A stretch of DNA of 64,000 nt from Rhodospirillales bacterium (GTDB taxonomy: Bacteria > Pseudomonadota > Alphaproteobacteria > Rhodospirillales > Shumkoniaceae), in contig JANQJG010000073.1 of the NCBI GenBank assembly GCA_028281785.1, positions 1 through 64,000 on the forward strand, in the 5' to 3' direction. Positions 7,806-17,114 of the stretch are shown one piece after another (position 1 is the stretch's first letter; each line of letters begins with the position of its first letter). A model generated the notes under the pieces. That model worked only from the letters and a program-made list of their open reading frames with translations, made no database searches and was not told the origin of the DNA. The translations under genes were made by a program, and so were the position numbers.

Positions 7806-9323
7806 ATGATTGATTTTTCGAATTATACTGACGCCTTGGGGTTGGTGTTTCAGTTGAATGTCATCGCGGCGATCGCCGCAGGCACGGTCCTTGGAATTGT
7901 CTTCGGCGCGATGCCCGGGCTGACGGCCGCGATGGGGATCGCGGTTCTGCTGCCGCTGACCTATGACATGCCGCCGGTGATGGGGTTCGGCATGCTGCTC
8001 GGAACCTATTGCGGCGCGATCTCGGGCGGCTCCATCGCCGCCACGCTCCTCAATATTCCCGGCACGCCGTCCTCGGTCGCGACGACCCTGGATGCCTATC
8101 CCATGGCCAAGAAGGGCGAGGCCGGGCGCGCGCTGGGCATCGCGATCGCCGCCTCGTTCATCGGCGGGATTTTCAGTTCGATCGTGCTCAGCCTTGCGGC
8201 GCCGCCGATCGCCGAATTCGCCCTCGAATTCGGGGCCGCCGAATACTTCTCGCTGGCCGTTTTTGGTCTGACGATCATTGCGTCGGTTTCGGGGAAGTCC
8301 ATCGCCAAGGGGATCATCGCCGGATTGATCGGCGTGTTCGTGTCCCTGGTCGGCCTCGACCCGACAACGGGGTCGGCCCGCTATACGTTTGGTGAGATGT
8401 CCCTGCTTTCCGGCGTCGCCTTCCTTCCCGCCTTGATCGGCCTGTTCGCGGTTTCCCAGGCCTTGACCGACGCCGAGGAGATCCTCAAGCGGCGCGGGGC
8501 CGAGATTCAGGAACAGGTGTCCGGCGTTTACTTGCGGTTTGCCCGTGTGTTCCGGCGATGGAAGATCTTGATCTCGAGCTGCGTTATCGGCACCACGGTC
8601 GGCGCCATCCCCGGGGCCGGCGGCAGCGTCGCCTCCTTTGTCGCCTATGATCAGGCGCGGCGCCTGTCGAAAACGCCGGAGAAGTTCGGCACCGGCCATG
8701 ACGAGGGGGTGGTGGCCTCCGAATCCTCCAACAACGCGATGACCGGCGGCGCGATCATTCCCATGATCACGCTGGGCGTGCCCGGCGAGGCCGCCGCCGC
8801 CGTGCTCATGGGCGGGCTGATGATCCAGGGGCTGCGGCCGGGACCTCTCCTGTTCACGGATCAGGCGGATATCGTTTACGGCATCTTCATCGCCCTCTTC
8901 CTGGCGAACATCTTCATGATGCTGTTCCAGTTCGTCGGCATCAAACTGTTCGTGAAGGTGCTTGCCGTCCCGCGCGCCTTCCTGATCCCGGTCGTCCTGT
9001 TGTTCTGCGTCATCGGGTCCTACGGGGTTTCCGGGAACCTGTTCGACGTCTACCTCCTGCTGATCTTCGGCGTGCTCGGCTATTTCCTGAACAAGTACGG
9101 ATACGGAACGGCGCCCGTGGTGCTCGGCATGATCCTGGGCAACGTCGCGGAGTCCGAGTTCAGGAAAGGCATCATCATGTTCGAGGGCGACGCGTCGATC
9201 TTTTTCACCCGTCCGATCAGCGCCGTCTTCCTCGCCTGCGCGCTGCTCTCTGCCATCTTCCCGCTATACCAGAAGTGGCGCGACGCGCGCAGGAAACAGC
9301 GACAACAGGCCGCCGCCGATTAG
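7806..9323 (+). CDS. TTT transporter large membrane subunit, TctA family
   Basis: The 505-residue permease has about a dozen membrane segments and the conserved TctA sequence GAMPGLTAAMGIAVLLPLTY near residue 35. NIPGTPSSVATTLDAYPMAKKGEAG follows around residue 80-105, and the second-half repeat GAIPGAGGSVASFVAYDQAR is near residue 265. It forms the substrate channel of the Na+- or H+-driven transporter with TctB and TctC. The substrate is inferred from neighbours to be a sugar diacid such as glucarate or galactarate. Confidence 0.93.
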   Translation: MIDFSNYTDALGLVFQLNVIAAIAAGTVLGIVFGAMPGLTAAMGIAVLLPLTYDMPPVMGFGMLLGTYCGAISGGSIAATLLNIPGTPSSVATTLDAYPMAKKGEAGRALGIAIAASFIGGIFSSIVLSLAAPPIAEFALEFGAAEYFSLAVFGLTIIASVSGKSIAKGIIAGLIGVFVSLVGLDPTTGSARYTFGEMSLLSGVAFLPALIGLFAVSQALTDAEEILKRRGAEIQEQVSGVYLRFARVFRRWKILISSCVIGTTVGAIPGAGGSVASFVAYDQARRLSKTPEKFGTGHDEGVVASESSNNAMTGGAIIPMITLGVPGEAAAAVLMGGLMIQGLRPGPLLFTDQADIVYGIFIALFLANIFMMLFQFVGIKLFVKVLAVPRAFLIPVVLLFCVIGSYGVSGNLFDVYLLLIFGVLGYFLNKYGYGTAPVVLGMILGNVAESEFRKGIIMFEGDASIFFTRPISAVFLACALLSAIFPLYQKWRDARRKQRQQAAAD

Positions 9324-9380
9324 GGCACGGCCTTTCGCAAAAAGCAAAAACCGAGAACGGACGACGAGGACTTGGAGTAC

Positions 9381-10709
9381 ATGCAAAGCCCTGTCATCAA
9401 GGATATGAAGGTCGTTCCGGTTGCCGGCTACGACAGCTTTCTTCTCAATCTCAGCGGTGGCCATCAACCGATCTTCATCCGCAATCTCGTGATCCTGGAA
9501 GATAGCGGTGGCCAAATCGGGATCGGCGAGACCCCTGGCGGCGAGGCCATCCGGGCGACCCTGGAAAAATCCCGGGAGCTGGTCATCGGTCGCCCGCTCG
9601 CCGAGATGAACGATATCCTGAATGCCGTGCGCGCGGCCTTCGCCGATAGGGACGCCGGCGGCCGCGGCCAGCAAACCTACGACCAGCGTGTCATGATCCA
9701 TGTCGTCACGGCCATCGAGGCCGCCCTGCTGGATCTGACCGGCAAGTTCATGAACCTGCCCGTGGCCAAGCTGCTGGGTGACGGCCAGCAACGGAATGCG
9801 GTCAAGGTGCTGGGCTATCTGTTCCTGCTGGGCGATCCCCGCAGGACCGATTTGCCGTATCAGATCCCCGAAGATCCCAAGACCGAATGGGAGCGGCTGC
9901 GCCACGAACCGGCGCTCGATCCCCCCTCCGTGGTCAGGCTGGCCCGGGCGGTCATCGACGAATTCGGCGTCGCCGACCTCAAGCTGAAGGGTGGGGCGCT
10001 GCCCGGACCGGTGGAATGCGACTGCATGGTCGCACTGGGCGAGGCTTTTCCCGACGCCCGGCTGACCGTCGATCCCAATGGCTGCTGGTCGCTCGAGGAC
10101 GCCGTGGCCTGGCTGTCGCCGCTCAAGAACGTCCTGGCCTATGCCGAGGATCCTTGCGGCGCCGAGGGCGGCTATTCCGGCCGCGAGATCATGGCCGAGT
10201 TCCGTCAGCGCACCGGCATTCCGACGGCGACTAACATGGTCGCCACCGACTGGCGGCAGCTCGGCCACGCGATCAAGCTCGGTGCCGTCGATATTCCGCT
10301 CGCCGACTGCCATTTCTGGACCATGCAGGGCGCGGTGCGCGTCGCCATGCTGTGCGACCAGATCGGCCTCACCTGGGGCTCGCACAGCAACAACCATTTC
10401 GACGTGTCGCTGGCGATGATGACCCATGTGGCGGCGGCGGCGCCAGGCGATGTTACCGCCATCGACACGCACTGGATCTGGCAGACCGGCCAACGTCTGA
10501 CCAAGGAGCCGCTGAAAATCGTCGGCGGCGACATCGAGGTACCGGAGGCCCCCGGCCTCGGTATCGAGATCGACATGGCGCAGGTCGAGGCCGCGCATCG
10601 GCTGTACCGTGAATGCGGCCAGGCCAAACGCGACGATACCGTCGCCATGCAATATCTGATCCCGGGATGGACCTTCGAGCCCAAGCGGCCCTGCCTGGAC
10701 CGCGGCTGA
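9381..10709 (+). CDS. gudD: Glucarate dehydratase (enolase superfamily)
   Basis: The 442-residue protein aligns by eye along its whole length with E. coli GudD. Shared blocks are [29 protein letters not shown]-type LKLKGG (catalytic Lys pair), [31 protein letters not shown] and [10 protein letters not shown] (catalytic His). It dehydrates D-glucarate (and often L-idarate) to 5-keto-4-deoxy-D-glucarate using Mg2+. ATG 9381 is preferred to TTG 9372 because GAGGA lies ten bases upstream. The cluster supplies a transporter upstream and two possible downstream lyases. Confidence 0.95.
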   Translation: MQSPVIKDMKVVPVAGYDSFLLNLSGGHQPIFIRNLVILEDSGGQIGIGETPGGEAIRATLEKSRELVIGRPLAEMNDILNAVRAAFADRDAGGRGQQTYDQRVMIHVVTAIEAALLDLTGKFMNLPVAKLLGDGQQRNAVKVLGYLFLLGDPRRTDLPYQIPEDPKTEWERLRHEPALDPPSVVRLARAVIDEFGVADLKLKGGALPGPVECDCMVALGEAFPDARLTVDPNGCWSLEDAVAWLSPLKNVLAYAEDPCGAEGGYSGREIMAEFRQRTGIPTATNMVATDWRQLGHAIKLGAVDIPLADCHFWTMQGAVRVAMLCDQIGLTWGSHSNNHFDVSLAMMTHVAAAAPGDVTAIDTHWIWQTGQRLTKEPLKIVGGDIEVPEAPGLGIEIDMAQVEAAHRLYRECGQAKRDDTVAMQYLIPGWTFEPKRPCLDRG

Positions 10710-10742
10710 CCAACGTTCCCTACACAGGATTTGGAGCTTTCG

Positions 10743-12470
10743 ATGGCCCGGAAGAAGCCGGAAGAGTTGAGAAGCCACCGCTGGTTCGGAGTGAACGATC
10801 TGCGGTCGTTCGGTCACCGCTCGCGCATGCTGCAGATGGGGTTCTCCCGCGAGGACTTCATGGGCAAGCCGGTGATCGCCGTGATCAACACCTGGAGCGA
10901 GATCAACTGCTGCCATACCCATCTGCGCGACCGCGCCAACGAGGTCAAGCGCGGCGTCTGGCAGGCCGGCGGCATTCCCATCGAGATGCCGGCGATGACC
11001 CTGGCCGAGGCCTTCGAGCGGCCGACGCCGATGCTGCATCGCAACTTCCTGGCCATGGAGGTGGAGCAGGTCCTGCGCCATCATCCGTTCGATGGCGTCG
11101 TGCTGATGGGCGGCTGCGATAAGACGACGCCGGCCCTCATCATGGGGGCGGCCAGCATGAACATTCCGGCCATCTTCGTGCCCGCCGGCCCGATGCTGCG
11201 CGGGAACTGGCGCGGCGAGGTGCTGGGCAGCGGCAGCGACACCTGGAAGTACTGGGCCGAGCTGCGCGCCGGCACCATCACGCAGAAGGACTGGCAGGAG
11301 ATCGAGGAGGGCATCGCCCGCTCACCGGGCCTCTGCATGACCATGGGCACCGGCATGACCATGACCTCCCTGGCCGAGGTGCTGGGCCTGGCGTTGCCGG
11401 GCTCCTCGTCGATCCCGGCGCCCGATGCCAACCATCCCCGCATGGCGACCGCCTCGGGCCGGCGGATTGTCGAGATGGTCTGGGAGGATCAAAAGCCGCG
11501 CGATATCATGACGGCCAAGTCCTATGAGAACGCCTGCACCGCGTTGATGGCGCTGGGTGGCTCGACCAACGCCTTCGTCCATCTGGTCGGCATGGCCGGG
11601 CGCTGCGGCGTCAATCTGTCGCTCAAGAGTTTCGACGACGCCAGCCACAAAGTGCCGGTGATTCTCAACCTGCGCCCGTCGGGCAAATATCTGGCCGAGG
11701 ACTGGTACTACGCCGGCGGGCTCCGGGCCGCGCTCAATGTCATCCGCGACTCCTTGCACCTCGACTGTGCGACCGTCAGCGGCCGCACACTGGGCGCCGA
11801 TATCGAGGGGGCGCAGGTTTACAACGATGACGTCATCAGGCCGCTGGACAATCCGATCTACCCCGAGGGTGGCACCGCCGTGCTGTTCGGCAACCTCGCG
11901 CCGGACGGCTGCGTCATCAAGCCGGCCGCCATGGACCCGCGCTTCGTCAAGCACACCGGGCCGGCGCTTGCCTTCGACAACTACAACCACATGGCCGCGG
12001 AGACCGACCGGGATGATCTCGACGTGACCCCCGACCACGTTCTCGTGCTCAAGAGCGCGGGACCCAAGGGCGGCCCCGGCATGCCCGAATGGGGCATGCT
12101 GCCGATCCCCAAGAAGCTGCTGCAGAGCGGGGTGCGCGACATGCTGCGGATCTCGGACTCGCGGATGAGCGGCACCAGCTATGGCGCCTGCGTGCTCCAT
12201 GTGTCGCCCGAATCCCATGTCGGCGGTCCACTCGCCCTGGTGCGAAACGGCGATCTGATCGAAATCGACGTCGCCAAGCGCGAGCTCAACCTCAAGATCT
12301 CCGAGGAGGAGTTCGCGGCGCGCCGGGCCGCCTGGACGCCGCCGCCGGCGGCCTATCCGCGGGGGTGGGTGCGCATGTACCTCGACCATGTGACCCAGGC
12401 GGACAAGGGCTGCGACTTCGATTTCCTGGAGGATACACCCGAACCCGTGCCGGAGCCGGAGATCCACTGA
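10743..12470 (+). CDS. IlvD/Edd-family sugar-acid dehydratase
   Basis: The 575-residue dehydratase has the family Fe-S cysteines in NTWSEINCCH and GGCDKTTPA and the C-terminal signature SGTSYGACVLHVSPESHVGG. The sequence type (RSxRWFG near the N-terminus, the family's usual length) is closer to aldonate dehydratases such as L-arabinonate or D-xylonate dehydratase than to dihydroxyacid dehydratase IlvD. It would remove water from an aldonic acid to give a 2-keto-3-deoxy acid. ATG 10743 has TTGGAG upstream. The substrate is unknown; context suggests a sugar acid imported by the adjacent transporter. Confidence 0.85.
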   Translation: MARKKPEELRSHRWFGVNDLRSFGHRSRMLQMGFSREDFMGKPVIAVINTWSEINCCHTHLRDRANEVKRGVWQAGGIPIEMPAMTLAEAFERPTPMLHRNFLAMEVEQVLRHHPFDGVVLMGGCDKTTPALIMGAASMNIPAIFVPAGPMLRGNWRGEVLGSGSDTWKYWAELRAGTITQKDWQEIEEGIARSPGLCMTMGTGMTMTSLAEVLGLALPGSSSIPAPDANHPRMATASGRRIVEMVWEDQKPRDIMTAKSYENACTALMALGGSTNAFVHLVGMAGRCGVNLSLKSFDDASHKVPVILNLRPSGKYLAEDWYYAGGLRAALNVIRDSLHLDCATVSGRTLGADIEGAQVYNDDVIRPLDNPIYPEGGTAVLFGNLAPDGCVIKPAAMDPRFVKHTGPALAFDNYNHMAAETDRDDLDVTPDHVLVLKSAGPKGGPGMPEWGMLPIPKKLLQSGVRDMLRISDSRMSGTSYGACVLHVSPESHVGGPLALVRNGDLIEIDVAKRELNLKISEEEFAARRAAWTPPPAAYPRGWVRMYLDHVTQADKGCDFDFLEDTPEPVPEPEIH

Positions 12471-12483
12471 CGGAGTGACTCGG

Positions 12484-13437
12484 ATGCCGACGCCGGACGA
12501 CCCCGCCGTGCCTCCCGACGATCCCTGCCCGGTGGGGCTCAGGGGGATCGTCTCCTCCATCAACACGCCGTTCACGGGGGACGATCGCATCGAGGTCGAG
12601 GGGCTGCGCCGCCTCGTCGACCATCTGGTCGGCTGCGGCTGTGTCGGCATCCTCGTGCCCGCGGTCGCCGCCGAGGTCGACCGGCTCACGCCGGCCGAGC
12701 GGCGACTGATCGTGGACACGGTCCTGGAGCGGGCCGCCGGGCGGATCGACGTGATTATCGGCCTCAGCGGTCTCGACAGGGCCGAGAGAGCCGCGTCCGC
12801 GGCCGAGGCGCGATCCGCCGGTGCCGCGGGTGTGCTCTACAATCCCCCGTCCGGGGAGCGGGGAGACGCCCTTGAGGCGGTTCTCGGCGAGATCGCGGCG
12901 GTCGGGCCGGACCTCCTGATGCTGCAGGATCTCGACTGGCACGGGACTGGCATTCCCGTGGAGGAAATCCTTCGGCTTTTCGAGCGCGTGCCCGCCTTCC
13001 AGGCCCTCAAGGTCGAGGTCGTGCCGGCCGGCCCGAAATATGCCGCCGTGCTGGAGGCGACCGGCGGGCGGCTGCACGTGTCCGGGGGCTGGGCCGCCGG
13101 CCAGATGATGGAGGGCCTGGGATACGGCGTGCACGCTTTCATGCCCGGGGGAATGGAGGCGATCTATTGCCGGATCTTCGATCTCTATCGATCCGGGGAG
13201 GAGGGCACGGCGCGCGAGCTGTTCGAGCAGCTTCTGCCGGTCATCGCCTTCGCCAATCAGCACATCGATGTCAGCATTCGGTTCAAGAAAAGGCTACGTC
13301 ATGTCGCTAGGTTGTTTACAACCGACCGATGCCGGCCGCCGGTGCCGGATTTCGATCCGGTGCAGGAGCGCGAGGCCCAACTTCAGATGGCGCGCACCCT
13401 TCGCTTGGAGGCGGCGATCGGCAAGTCCTTGAATTGA
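12484..13437 (+). CDS. Dihydrodipicolinate-synthase-family lyase/dehydratase, possibly 5-dehydro-4-deoxyglucarate dehydratase
   Basis: The 317-residue class I aldolase-fold protein has the Schiff-base lysine in FQALKVEVVP and an N-terminal STPF-like block (SSINTPFTGDD). Members of this family next to glucarate dehydratase often act as KdgD, turning 5-keto-4-deoxyglucarate into 2-oxoglutarate semialdehyde. Other sugar-acid aldolases share the fold, so the reaction is inferred. It follows the IlvD-like gene by 13 bases, with GGAG eight bases before ATG 12484, and ends the cluster. No 2-oxoglutarate-semialdehyde dehydrogenase is in the window. Confidence 0.75.
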   Translation: MPTPDDPAVPPDDPCPVGLRGIVSSINTPFTGDDRIEVEGLRRLVDHLVGCGCVGILVPAVAAEVDRLTPAERRLIVDTVLERAAGRIDVIIGLSGLDRAERAASAAEARSAGAAGVLYNPPSGERGDALEAVLGEIAAVGPDLLMLQDLDWHGTGIPVEEILRLFERVPAFQALKVEVVPAGPKYAAVLEATGGRLHVSGGWAAGQMMEGLGYGVHAFMPGGMEAIYCRIFDLYRSGEEGTARELFEQLLPVIAFANQHIDVSIRFKKRLRHVARLFTTDRCRPPVPDFDPVQEREAQLQMARTLRLEAAIGKSLN

Positions 13438-13978
13438 CGATATGAGAGGAGACGCCCGCGCGCCTGCCTTCGGCCCCTGGGAACCAAGCTGCAAACCGAC
13501 CGGGGTCATGAACAACTAGCGGATGAGTTGAGACGAGATCACGCGGATTTGAACATTCGAAGGTATCGGCCCGATCACTACTATGACTCCCGCAGTCGGC
13601 ACCGGTTCTGTTCTGTCCGATTGCTTCCGTGATTGTCCGAGATCTGAAGTTTTGCACAGGCGGCAGAACCAACACGTCTTGTTTCATCTGTGTTTCATGC
13701 CCCTCGTTCCATCAGGGGGCATTGCATCCGGCCGTTAGATTAGCTTTTTAAAAACAAGGCATTAGAAAACATGCCCAAAGATTAGGCATTGTAACGAACA
13801 CATTACAAACGTTCACGGAATGGGCAGTTATCGACAGACTTATCCACAGACTTCGTGGATATCTGATCGCCCTTTCCGGCGGTCGTCCTCCGGGGGAGAC
13901 CGGCACGGATGACGGGTATGCCGATAAGGCCGGCAATTCCGCGGCAACTTGGTGTCGTGGGTCGCCGCCGGCTCAGCT
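13438..13978. other. Long intergenic region with a DnaA-box cluster
   Basis: No gene is visible. A 7-bp stem ATGCCCC...GGGGCAT near 13697-13722 could end the upstream operon. An AT-rich stretch lies at about 13733-13815. Next to it are TTATCGACA (13828-13836), the consensus DnaA box TTATCCACA (13840-13848) and a reverse box-like CGTGGATAT (13854-13862). The second and third form the perfect inverted pair TATCCAC/GTGGATA. The layout resembles a small replication-initiator binding region, but the flanking genes converge on it rather than diverge. Confidence 0.5.
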
Positions 13979-14116
13979 AGAGCGGATCGCGACCAATCGG
14001 AAACACCGCATGTTTCCGATTGGTCGCGTGAATCCGCTCTACTTCAATGAGTTAGATCAGATTCACGCGATTAAATGGTGTTGTAGAGCGATTCCATTTA
14101 ATCGCGATCTGATCTA
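13979..14116. repeat. Pair of large palindromic repeats (extragenic palindromic element)
   Basis: Two long hairpins lie side by side. The first (13979-14040) has arms of about 27 and 30 nt around the loop CCGCA. The second (14053-14078 with 14094-14116) has arms of 26 and 23 nt around a 15-nt spacer. In both, one arm contains GATTCACGCGA where its partner has GATCGCGA, so the same 3-nt TCA insertion makes each palindrome asymmetric. This points to a shared repeat family. The right arm runs into the 3' end of the Sel1 gene at 14098. Confidence 0.85.
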
Positions 14117-14607
14117 GCGAGGGGGGTTGAGGCGGCTTCTCGGGATCGGAGTATTTCAGCCAGGGCAGCCAACTGCGGCAACGCGTCCGGCTCTTCCTCG
14201 CCGGCGGCCACGGCCTCTCGGCGGGCGCGGAAGGCGCGGGCGAAACCCCGCGCCGCCGCCGCGCGGAACCATGCGAGGGCCCGTTCGAAGTCACGTTCGA
14301 CCGCAAGACCCCGGCGATACAGAACCCCCAGATTGTTCTGGGCTCGCGCCACACCCTGCTCGGCGGCCATCTGATACCACCGCAGTACTTCTCCATGGTC
14401 CTGATCGACCCACCAGCCTTTTTGATACATCAGGCCCAAGGCGAACTGTCCGCGTGGATCGTCCTGTCCCGCCAAGGAGCGGAATTCGGCCGACGCGGTC
14501 TCATAGTCGCCGCGTTCATAGGGGCTTTTGGCCGATTGGTAGTTGGCTGCCGCGGAATCACACCAGACGAGGGTGATAAGGAGTAGAAAGACCGGAATGC
14601 TCTTCAA
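14098..14607 (-). CDS. Secreted Sel1-repeat protein, shortened paralogue
   Basis: The 169-residue product has a signal peptide (about 1-21) and three Sel1-like repeats. They closely match the first three repeats of the protein at 1280-1987, with shared blocks QFALGLMYQKG, AARAQ-type ARAQNNLGVLYRRGL and VERDFERALAWF. After the third repeat the sequences part: this copy has a short Ala/Glu/Arg-rich tail. Its stop codon lies inside the palindromic repeat, and its last few codons are repeat sequence. That suggests the element changed the original C-terminus. The function is unknown. Confidence 0.75.
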   Translation of the reverse strand: MKSIPVFLLLITLVWCDSAAANYQSAKSPYERGDYETASAEFRSLAGQDDPRGQFALGLMYQKGWWVDQDHGEVLRWYQMAAEQGVARAQNNLGVLYRRGLAVERDFERALAWFRAAAARGFARAFRARREAVAAGEEEPDALPQLAALAEILRSREAASTPLARSDRD

Positions 14608-14625
14608 TGGCGTTTGTCCTCCGGA

Positions 14626-14832
14626 TCAATGTGTCGTCTTAGGCTCCACATGATCGGGGGACAGTAATTCCTCAACTCTTTTAAGAATTCGTATCCAAGC
14701 GACATATCCGTCGAGATCGCCCGATTTCGCCATGGCGTCGATGCGCATGGCCGCGCGAATGGGAGCTAGGCGCCCGTGCTTGCTGATCAACTCTTCCGCG
14801 GCGCGGCTGGTCGCGATATTGAAATCGATCAT
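14626..14832 (-). CDS. Small hypothetical protein
   Basis: The 68-residue protein begins MIDFNIATSRAAEELISKHG, looks helical throughout, and has no signal peptide or membrane segment. ATG 14832 is chosen because GGAGGGG lies upstream at good spacing; the longer frame upstream looks like non-coding GC-rich translation. It sits just upstream of the Sel1 paralogue on the same strand (18-base gap), so the two could be co-transcribed. No family is recognised. Confidence 0.6.
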   Translation of the reverse strand: MIDFNIATSRAAEELISKHGRLAPIRAAMRIDAMAKSGDLDGYVAWIRILKRVEELLSPDHVEPKTTH

Positions 14833-15023
14833 CGTGATAACCCCTCCGGTCGGCGAGACAGCCAGTGACGGCGATCTTGACACGCGAAAGGGCAGGATGG
14901 GCTCCGTCAGAAGGCGAAGATCTATGCTCTTTAGAGGGAGGGGATACAAAAAAGTGGTAGCAAAAAGAGGTGCTGACGCGCCTTCGGGAGGCAATCAATA
15001 TGGGAATGGCGGCAGCCTCGGGA

Positions 15024-17084
15024 TCACGCCTCTGCGCCCTCCTTCCAGGCCCAAAGGGCAACCGGGCGCTCGCGGCCGCGAAGACGCCGAGGCGGCAGAG
15101 CCGTGAAGCCGGCGAGGGCGGGATGGTACGGCCCACCCGCCGATCGGGCGGCTTGCATGACCGATCCGGACGCAAGAATGGTGGTCTTGAGGTCCCGCGT
15201 CAGCCCCTCGAGGCGGCTTGCGACGTTCACCGTGTCGCCGCTCACCGTGAAGGCGAATTGACGCTCGCCACCGATATCGCCGACCAGGACGGGCCCGTGA
15301 TGTAGGCCGACGCCGATACGGATCGGCGTCTGCCCCGCCTTTGCCAACTCGTTACCCCACCTTGCCACGTCTTCGGCCAGGTCGCGTGCGCATTTCACGG
15401 CGTTGAGGGCGTCTTTCGGGGTGGGCTCAGGCATTCCAAAGGTAGCCATGGCGCCGTCGCCCTGATACCTGTCGAGGGTTCCCTCATTGTCGAACACGGC
15501 CCGTTCGACCCGCCGGTGGAACGCGCGCAGCAGTGACATCGCCTCGGCCGGCGACAGTTTTTCGCAGACCCGCGTCGATTCGACGATGTCGACAAACAGG
15601 ACCGCCGCAGTCTGGCTGCGATCCGTGGCGAACGGTGTCTCGCTGTTGGCCAATTCATCGACAACGCGGGGCGAGAAGTATCGCGAAAGATTCAGCCGTT
15701 GCCGCTCCATCAGGCGGCGGCTTTGCTGTTCGTCGAGAACACGCAGGGTGGAAAATATCGCGAAGCTCACGATGATCGCCAGGGAGGGGAACAGCACGTT
15801 CAGCCAGATCTGCGAAATCATGAACTGCACGGTGCAAAAGGCGCTCCAGCCGGCCAATAGCCCGAATGCGCCGACCATGGAAAAAGGAAAGGCTCGACTG
15901 CCCAACCAAGCGGCGAACAGTCCGGCCAGGAGCGTGGCTGCCATGTCTGCGGCGATTACCCCGTCGCCGCGAACCAGGAAGCGGTCGTGAAGGATGTTAT
16001 CGACAACGGTAGCGAAGTACTCGGTGCCGGGTAGCGTTTGCGTAAAGGGGGAGGGAAAGCTGTCGCCGACGCCGGCCGCGTTACCCCCGATCAGCACGAT
16101 GCGATCGCGAAATCGCTCCAACGGCAAACGCCCCTCCAAGAGGTCGGCGAAGGAATGGGTTTCGAACGTCCCGTTCGGGCCATAATGATTGACGATCAAG
16201 CGCATGGTCGGATCGGTGGGAACCAGTCGGCCGCCCATTGAGATTCCCTCGCCGAAACGTACGACGACGTCGGACTTCGAGATCCCGATATAGGCCCGCG
16301 CGGCTTCTATGGGCAGAGAAGGAAAGTATTCGTCGCGGAAGCCTATGACCGGGTGGTCATAGCGCAGGCTGCCATCACTATCGAGGGCAACCGTGGCATG
16401 CGCACTCGCCGTGACTTTCTCCATGAGGGTAGGGGATGGCGCGAGGACTCCCCTTGGACGCAAAGGCAAGTCGGATTGCGCGCTTGGCGGGCGATGATAC
16501 GCGGCATAAGCCGCTTTTTCAATAATATCGTCGAGCCTGACCAATGCCTCGTCGCTGCGGTCGAAGAGAAAAGCGAAAGGAATGATGACGTTGCCGGCCT
16601 CGCCGATAGCCGCAGCGAACTGGATGTCTGGATCACGCCGCGCCAGGAGGCCGTCCAACTCCTGGGCCAACGCCGGTGTCGTGCCGGCCAGAGCGTCACG
16701 CGCGCCTCGCAATGCGTCGTTCACCTCGTCTGAAAGGGTTCCGCCCTGTCCCGTAAAAAGAAGGTCGAATACGATGACCCGTGCTCCGGCGCGATCCAGT
16801 ATTCGCACCGCGTCGGCCATGCGCTCCCGTGACACCGGCCAGCCGCCCAGCCGCGTGAGACTCGGTTCATCGATCATGACCAGAACGGTTTCGCCGCCGG
16901 GAGCGACCGTTCCGCGCAGCTGATATCTGAGTTTCAGGAGCTGCGTCTCAAGGTCGTGAAAGAAGGGGGCGGAACAGGAAGACGCATAGAGAACTGCAAC
17001 CCCAATGCCGAGCGCAAGGGCGGCAGCCGCCTGGGCAATCAGGCGTGTCTTTTGGTGCCGTTGCTGCGGGCTGGTTTCGATCAT
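15024..17084 (-). CDS. CHASE2-domain class III adenylate/guanylate cyclase
   Basis: The 686-residue membrane enzyme has an N-terminal membrane segment (about 16-36) and a periplasmic CHASE2 sensor (about 40-370; DLLFTG and VLIGGNAAGVGD blocks). Three membrane helices (about 375-450) and a cytoplasmic cyclase domain (about 480-680) follow. The catalytic domain keeps both metal aspartates (FVDIVEST, GDGAMATFG) and the transition-state Asn/Arg (VNVASRLE). At the usual base-selecting lysine it has Arg (LDRYQGDG), so the nucleotide preference is uncertain. It follows the FecR gene by 30 bases, probably one operon, with a CRP-like site upstream. Confidence 0.9.
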   Translation of the reverse strand: MIETSPQQRHQKTRLIAQAAAALALGIGVAVLYASSCSAPFFHDLETQLLKLRYQLRGTVAPGGETVLVMIDEPSLTRLGGWPVSRERMADAVRILDRAGARVIVFDLLFTGQGGTLSDEVNDALRGARDALAGTTPALAQELDGLLARRDPDIQFAAAIGEAGNVIIPFAFLFDRSDEALVRLDDIIEKAAYAAYHRPPSAQSDLPLRPRGVLAPSPTLMEKVTASAHATVALDSDGSLRYDHPVIGFRDEYFPSLPIEAARAYIGISKSDVVVRFGEGISMGGRLVPTDPTMRLIVNHYGPNGTFETHSFADLLEGRLPLERFRDRIVLIGGNAAGVGDSFPSPFTQTLPGTEYFATVVDNILHDRFLVRGDGVIAADMAATLLAGLFAAWLGSRAFPFSMVGAFGLLAGWSAFCTVQFMISQIWLNVLFPSLAIIVSFAIFSTLRVLDEQQSRRLMERQRLNLSRYFSPRVVDELANSETPFATDRSQTAAVLFVDIVESTRVCEKLSPAEAMSLLRAFHRRVERAVFDNEGTLDRYQGDGAMATFGMPEPTPKDALNAVKCARDLAEDVARWGNELAKAGQTPIRIGVGLHHGPVLVGDIGGERQFAFTVSGDTVNVASRLEGLTRDLKTTILASGSVMQAARSAGGPYHPALAGFTALPPRRLRGRERPVALWAWKEGAEA

Positions 17085-17114
17085 ACCAGGGCCGCGGGCA
17101 GCACCGGAACGGAT

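Noticed and set aside
9264..11084. 606-codon minus-strand frame across gudD and the IlvD-like gene
   Set aside because: It overlaps two strongly supported genes and shows no domain or plausible start; it is GC-driven background.
13733..13863. Chromosomal replication origin
   Set aside because: DnaA boxes are present, but genes on both sides point toward the site and no usual origin-linked genes are adjacent; kept only as a DnaA-box cluster.
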